This document shows, piece after piece, positions 60,182-64,000 of a stretch of DNA of 64,000 bases. Within the stretch, counting starts at the first letter, position 1. Every line of letters starts with the position of its first letter. A program made the translations under genes and the position numbers. Source of the DNA: UBA4416 sp038327195 (lineage in GTDB: Bacteria > Bacteroidota > Bacteroidia > B-17B0 > Aurantibacillaceae); the NCBI GenBank assembly GCA_038327195.1, contig JBBQKU010000002.1:123686-187685 (forward strand). Reading direction: 5' to 3'. A model generated the notes under the pieces. It was not told where the DNA came from, did not search any database, and was given only the letters and a program-made list of their open reading frames with translations.

Positions 60182-61273
60182 ATGAATTTAATTGAAATAG
60201 CAGAAAAAATAGATGATATTAATGACATTCAAGCTCTAAATACTTTTCAAGTATTTAACCATACAGCAGATCTTAAATATGTCAAATTAAATAACTATAT
60301 AGTGCATGTTATTGAGTTAATAAATAATTCATTTGAACAAGTTAATCATACTGCTTTAGAATTAAACGGAACCAATATTGGTGATATTTTTTATTTAAAA
60401 GATAAAACTTTTGAAATTTCTAGCCTTTCAGAGTTTGAATTTTACTCATTCATAGTTGAGTGCGAAATTTCTGATTTGTATTTGACAAGCTATAGTTTTA
60501 AAAATAATTATTTAATTATACATCAGGATTTTATTGATGACTTTCATCAAAAATATAGCCTAACATCTTCCTTATGGGGAGATTTTAAGTTATTAGAAAC
60601 AACACCATCAATTACATATTATAAAAAAACAGTAACAAATATTATTATTCCAGATGAGTTAAGGGGTTTAGACGATTATGCTAAAGATAGTGTAGTCCGC
60701 GCACTTGATCAAAAACATTCATTTGAACGGTTCTTAAAATTTTATCATCTATTAGAGTTAGAATTTGATTATAGTTTAATCAAGAAGATTAAATCTTTAA
60801 ATGTTCAAACAGATAGTAACAAAATAGGAGTATTATTAAATGAATATACAAAAAGTGAAATTGATAGATTGACTGATTTAATAACTAGTAATTGTGCTGA
60901 TGTTACTAGATTAGCACAAAAATTAAATTTAATAAAAGGATTTGGACAGTTAGGTGAAGAGATTTTTATCAAATTTGGAAAGAAACAAAATGCCCCAATG
61001 TTTCTAACTGATGCAGTAAGATATAATAATTTGATTAATGATATTCAGGCTTTTGAAGATTCTAATGTCGTAAAGCAAATAGCAGCTATACCAGTTGGTG
61101 ATTACAATAAATTTATTTGTAATATAACAGCCTTTTGGATTTATCGTATTAGATGCAGTATAGCACATTTTAAAATTGGAGAATATATTTTAACAAGAGA
61201 TAAAGAACAATTTATTGTAGAATTCGCCGAGCCTTTAATTAAAGAAGTTTTAATTCAATTTTATAAAAAATGA
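60182..61273 (+). CDS. unknown protein with C-terminal HEPN-like motif
   Basis: 363 residues, not recognised as a family. The N-terminal half is mixed alpha/beta and the C-terminal 200 residues are largely helical. Near the end YRIRCSIAHFKIGEYI has the RxxxxH pattern (R324, H329) of HEPN ribonucleases and scaffolds, where IRNxIAH is common; Cys replaces Asn. The gene overlaps the restriction enzyme by 4 bp (ATGA), so they are translationally coupled. It could be a toxin-like effector or a structural subunit of the restriction complex. Confidence 0.6.
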   Translation: MNLIEIAEKIDDINDIQALNTFQVFNHTADLKYVKLNNYIVHVIELINNSFEQVNHTALELNGTNIGDIFYLKDKTFEISSLSEFEFYSFIVECEISDLYLTSYSFKNNYLIIHQDFIDDFHQKYSLTSSLWGDFKLLETTPSITYYKKTVTNIIIPDELRGLDDYAKDSVVRALDQKHSFERFLKFYHLLELEFDYSLIKKIKSLNVQTDSNKIGVLLNEYTKSEIDRLTDLITSNCADVTRLAQKLNLIKGFGQLGEEIFIKFGKKQNAPMFLTDAVRYNNLINDIQAFEDSNVVKQIAAIPVGDYNKFICNITAFWIYRIRCSIAHFKIGEYILTRDKEQFIVEFAEPLIKEVLIQFYKK

Positions 61274-62454
61274 GGCAGTTAACAACCATTGAAATAAACC
61301 GAATAAAACTACTAACTGAAAAGTCTGTTGAACTTTGTCTCATTGAACCTACAGGAACTGGACTTGAGAAATCTATAATGGATGCAACAGGGTCTGTTCG
61401 AACTTATTTGAAAATCAGTCAAATTCACGATTACGAAACTCAAAAGCAGGGTCAAGAAAGTAAAGTACAAGTTCCTGCATTTTTAATTTCTTCAGGTAAA
61501 GTAATTGATTCTCTAGCTTCATTATATCGACCTAATACAAAAAAGGGAGACCCAAGAATTTGGTTTAAAGGTTTAGGAACTTATTCAAATGCAAATGATA
61601 TTTTAGGGATAATTGCTTTTGAAAATGCATTGTACGTTCTGAATATAACTCAACTTGATTTACATAAATTGATTGATGGTAAAATTGCTAATCCTTTGCA
61701 AGACTTAGTAAATGAAATTAATCAAATTTCAAATGAAATTTCTGATGAACTATTAGTCTTGTTAAATAAAATTGCTGCAAGAGGGCCAGTTCCTGCTATG
61801 CTCAATGCTGATACGGCAATTGGCCGCACATTAGAAACTTTATTAGGCATTGATATTAATTCTTCGAAAAAACCAGATTACAAAGGGATCGAATTAAAAT
61901 CATATAGAGATAAACGAGGTAATAGAAAAAATTTATTTGCACAAGTTCCAGATTGGAGATTAAGTAAATTTAAAAGTTCAGCAGAAATTTTAAATGCTTT
62001 TGGTTATAATAGAGGAGATGATTTTAAGTTGTATTGCACGGTTTCATCACTTGTTAGAAATTCTCAAGGATTGAAATTAAAAATGGATACAGATATAAGT
62101 CAATTAATAGAAAATTCTGATAAGTCTAATATTGGCGATTTTGTAGTTTGGGGATTAGAAACTTTACATAGTCGGTTACTTGAAAAACACAATGAAACTT
62201 TCTGGATTGCAGCAGATTCAATTACAATTGGAGGCAAAGAACACTTTCAATATAAAAAAGTGGAACATACTAAAAAACCAATTGTTTCACAGTTTGATAT
62301 TTTATTGGAACAAGGTATAATAACACTAGACCATTTAATAAAAAGAAAACCAACAGGAAGTGTTGTGGAGAAAGGACCAATTTTTAAAATAAAACCTAAT
62401 GCTCTTGATTTATTATTTCCTCCAAGTAAATCATATTCTTTACTTTCTAAATAA
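61270..62454 (+). CDS. MvaI/BcnI-family type II restriction endonuclease
   Basis: 394 residues. The block RGPVPAML...AIGRTLETLLGI then KKPDYKGIELKSYRDKRGNR is the MvaI/BcnI nuclease core; D203, E208 and K210 form the metal-binding D-x4-ExK site. The N-terminal 170 residues (EPTGTGLEKSIMDAT, SLYRPNTKKGDPRIWFKGL) belong to the long form of the family. MvaI cuts CCWGG and BcnI cuts CCSGG, both as monomers; the sequence does not tell which target applies. Last gene of the operon. Confidence 0.88.
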   Translation: MRQLTTIEINRIKLLTEKSVELCLIEPTGTGLEKSIMDATGSVRTYLKISQIHDYETQKQGQESKVQVPAFLISSGKVIDSLASLYRPNTKKGDPRIWFKGLGTYSNANDILGIIAFENALYVLNITQLDLHKLIDGKIANPLQDLVNEINQISNEISDELLVLLNKIAARGPVPAMLNADTAIGRTLETLLGIDINSSKKPDYKGIELKSYRDKRGNRKNLFAQVPDWRLSKFKSSAEILNAFGYNRGDDFKLYCTVSSLVRNSQGLKLKMDTDISQLIENSDKSNIGDFVVWGLETLHSRLLEKHNETFWIAADSITIGGKEHFQYKKVEHTKKPIVSQFDILLEQGIITLDHLIKRKPTGSVVEKGPIFKIKPNALDLLFPPSKSYSLLSK

Positions 62455-62477
62455 ACTCTAAATACCATACGCCTGTA

Positions 62478-62508
62478 GCGCGCATTATGGTGCGACAAGC
62501 ACACGCGC
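62478..62508. repeat. GC-rich hairpin past the restriction operon
   Basis: GCGCG (62478) pairs with CGCGC (62504-62508), and an inner GTGC pairs with GCAC around GACAA. It lies 23 bases past the stop and stands out from the AT-rich surroundings. Confidence 0.45.
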
Positions 62509-62545
62509 AAAAAACTGCGAAGCAGACCTATTTGTTTTGGGAAGG

Positions 62546-62602
62546 AATTTAGCTTATTTGGTTTTTTGCAAGCCTTTTTGCAAAAAACAAATGTGCTAAA
62601 TT
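62546..62602. repeat. 57-bp nested inverted repeat
   Basis: Outer arms AATTTAGC / GCTAAATT, inner arms GTTTTTTGCAA / TTGCAAAAAAC around a 6-base loop; the intervening 7 and 6 bases pair partly. No T-run follows, so a plain terminator is unlikely. The rest of the 483-bp spacer 62455-62937 holds no gene. Confidence 0.65.
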
Positions 62603-62773
62603 AGGGATAGCCATTATGGGTTTTTCAAACCCGCAAAAAGGGGAGGAGAATAAAAAACTAAAAACCGTTTCTATTTCCCTAAACTGTTTCTATGAAACCC
62701 TGTTCTGTGTCCTAAAGTGTTCTGAAAAAAGCATTGTTGTCAACCGAATAATTTTCTACGGAGATTTCTGGGT

Positions 62774-62919
62774 GCATTACTGGTAACGGTTTGCAGCTAC
62801 CCGAAGGGCGGGATTTTTACCACTAAACTTCATTCGGAGAACTGAACTTTCGGCTACCACAAATGTGTCTGCGAAGCACGAAACCCCGCCTTTTGGGTAG
62901 GTGCTGTTACCAGTAGTGC
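62774..62919. repeat. attC-like imperfect palindrome, copy 1
   Basis: The outer boxes GCATTACTGGTAAC (62774-62787) and GTTACCAGTAGTGC (62906-62919) are complementary except for one position. The inner boxes GCAGCTACCCGAAGGGCGGG (62793-62812) and CCCGCCTTTTGGGTAGGTGC (62885-62904) pair with three mismatches. The spacers between boxes differ (5 and 1 bases), leaving bases out of the helix. The AAC/GTT ends and two-box architecture resemble an integron attC site. The boxes do not fit the classical RYYYAAC / GTTRRRY consensus. It lies 18 bp past the stop of the minus-strand gene pair, where a cassette carries its attC. Confidence 0.65.
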
Positions 62920-62937
62920 TTCTGTCTGTCCGCATTT

Positions 62938-63489
62938 TCAAATCAATCTTGTCTCTCTTTCTTCTAAGTTTTTAACGTAGCATTCCAAATTTCCTTCAAT
63001 CTTTTCAAAGACCATTGGTAAATAAAAGGAAATGGATTGAATTGTCAACGTAGTTGTCATCGGAAAGCCATGATAATTATTTAAATGTTTTTTTATTGAA
63101 TCAAGTTCGTCTTGCCCCAAATTTTCAAATGGGTCGTTGAAGGCATAGTCATGGAATGAAGAAAGATGAATAAAAGCACAACCAAATTTATAAACGGATT
63201 CTGTCCAACCGTTGAGTGTGTCGGCTAATTCAACCATTTGTTTGTCGGTTACATTAGCGTTGCTTCTAAGTTTCCATTTCTTTCCAGTCAAGGTTAGGTT
63301 AATTAAATGCTCACGTTCGTCAATTGTTTGACTTAATAAAAAAATTACTCTTACCATTGAATCAAGTTCTTGTCTTAAAACAGACATTACTTGTCCTGTT
63401 AAGCCAGTCCTTGAAAGTAAACCAACTGCTTGCTTATTCTCCTTTGAACGATGTCTAACTATTTTGCAAAACTGCTCTGTATTGTCCAT
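62938..63489 (-). CDS. cassette gene 2, helical protein of unknown function
   Basis: 183 residues, mostly helical, without signal or membrane segments. MSVLRQELDSMVRVIFLLSQ and a later FGCAFIHLSSFHDY resemble the general look of HEPN-type or DUF5677-like proteins, where Phe/His near a surface helix recur, but I cannot assign a family. It starts 5 bp after the gene at 63495-63827, as in two-component toxin-antitoxin or defence cassettes. Base composition is more balanced than the chromosome to the left. Confidence 0.6.
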   Translation of the reverse strand: MDNTEQFCKIVRHRSKENKQAVGLLSRTGLTGQVMSVLRQELDSMVRVIFLLSQTIDEREHLINLTLTGKKWKLRSNANVTDKQMVELADTLNGWTESVYKFGCAFIHLSSFHDYAFNDPFENLGQDELDSIKKHLNNYHGFPMTTTLTIQSISFYLPMVFEKIEGNLECYVKNLEERETRLI

Positions 63490-63494
63490 TTTCT

Positions 63495-63827
63495 TTATGC
63501 TTTATACCGATTGTTAAATTCTGCTGTAAGTAAGTCGTCCAAGGTGTAGAAAATTTTTGGAGGATACTTTTTCATTTCGCAGTTTAGAAAAAACTCCTGT
63601 TCGTCACCATTTATACCGTTACATTCAGGTAGGTATTGTTGTTTTTCATAGTCTATTGTATAAAACATTACCAGGTCGTCCCTTTCCTTACATTGAATGA
63701 CAATCTTTTTTGAATCATTGCTACTGTATATTTTAAAAGTAAAAGGTCCTTTAGCTCTGGTGTAATCATCATTCATGATTGCTTCTTCAAATATTTCAAA
63801 AAGTCTGTCTGTCTGTGTTTGGTTCAT
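63495..63827 (-). CDS. cassette gene 1, small protein of unknown function
   Basis: 110 residues, soluble: an N-terminal helix (TDRLFEIFEEAIMNDDYTRA), a beta section (FTFKIYSSNDSKKIVIQC, LVMFYTIDYEKQQYLPE) and a C-terminal helix. No family recognised. It is the first of two genes inside a unit bounded by the two attC-like sites, 30 bp from the second. Confidence 0.6.
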   Translation of the reverse strand: MNQTQTDRLFEIFEEAIMNDDYTRAKGPFTFKIYSSNDSKKIVIQCKERDDLVMFYTIDYEKQQYLPECNGINGDEQEFFLNCEMKKYPPKIFYTLDDLLTAEFNNRYKA

Positions 63828-63857
63828 GATGTTGATTGTTTAAGTTGGGTCGTCATA

Positions 63858-64000
63858 GCATTACTGGTAACGTTTTGGAGCTATTGGCAGAAAGGTTTGA
63901 AACATTTTCTACCGAAATGCTACTAACAAAGATAACTGCTTAATGGACATTTGCAAAGCGAAATAAATAACTTTCCCGAAGGGACTTTGTTTGCAAATGC
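63858..64000. repeat. attC-like element, copy 2 (runs off the window)
   Basis: The first 26 bases match the start of copy 1 at 24 positions (GCATTACTGGTAACG onward). After it the sequence differs, but it has its own inner complement: ACATTTGCAAAG (near 63948) against CTTTGTTTGCAAATGC at the edge. The second outer box is expected just beyond the window. The stretch holds no gene. Confidence 0.6.

Noticed and set aside
63858..64000. Classical integron attC call
   Set aside because: The boxes do not match RYYYAAC / GTTRRRY and no integrase is in the window, so I only call it attC-like.

Overview
This window comes from an AT-rich member of the Bacteroidota. The evidence is several secreted proteins with type IX secretion (T9SS) C-terminal sorting domains, a gliding-motility-type (T9SS type B) C-terminus, a PorE-like TPR/beta-propeller/OmpA protein, a SusC-like TonB-dependent receptor, a fused E1 alpha-beta 2-oxoacid dehydrogenase, and promoters of the TTTG / TAnnTTTG type. 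I cannot place it below phylum with confidence. No rRNA, tRNA, CRISPR array or transposase gene is visible.

Layout. 1-7.2 kb is housekeeping and envelope: CTP synthase (cut at the left edge), an endonuclease/exonuclease/phosphatase protein, a LolD-like ATPase, a PorE-like protein, RbfA and an FtsX/LolC-like permease. 7.2-20 kb holds a palindrome-rich spacer, secreted proteins, the proton-translocating transhydrogenase pntA-pntB, a metalloprotease, two genes sharing one domain, and a putative metal-uptake operon (small His-containing protein, YidD, TonB receptor, lipoprotein). 20-32 kb holds an AlgI/AlgX-like O-acetylation operon with an MFS transporter, the E1 fusion, a GT39-like membrane glycosyltransferase with a GH16 hydrolase, a 39-residue FeoB-associated Cys-rich protein, DusB, an HMA lipoprotein and a NodB deacetylase. 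32.5-41.4 kb holds a 999-residue Ig-repeat protein with a T9SS type B domain, a pseudouridine synthase, three genes of UDP-diacetamido-glucuronate synthesis (WbpA/B/D type) and queE. 41.4-55.8 kb holds DUF3108, a NamZ/DUF1343 muramidase, a second FtsX permease, an M20 peptidase, a BaiN/HI0933 flavoprotein, an SPFH protein, a PlsC-type acyltransferase, tsaD and tamB.

The accessory region starts after tamB at about 55.8 kb. It has a 21-bp periodic tract that looks like the wreck of a coiled-coil gene. This is followed by a tightly coupled four-gene operon: a C5 cytosine methyltransferase with a recombinase-type Arm DNA-binding domain at its N-terminus and a large helical insertion, a DGQHR-like protein, a protein with a HEPN-like RxxxxH motif, and an MvaI/BcnI-family restriction enzyme. 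Four TCCGTA repeats sit directly on the predicted promoter of this operon, which suggests self-regulation by the Arm domain. To the right is an integron-like cassette: two small genes on the minus strand followed by a long imperfect palindrome that resembles attC, and the start of a second copy of that element runs off the window.

Two genes (tsaD and the endonuclease/exonuclease/phosphatase gene) have no ATG, GTG or TTG where their conserved N-terminus should begin. dusB has only a TTG that overlaps its likely promoter. Rare start codons such as AUC or AUU are therefore a real possibility here.
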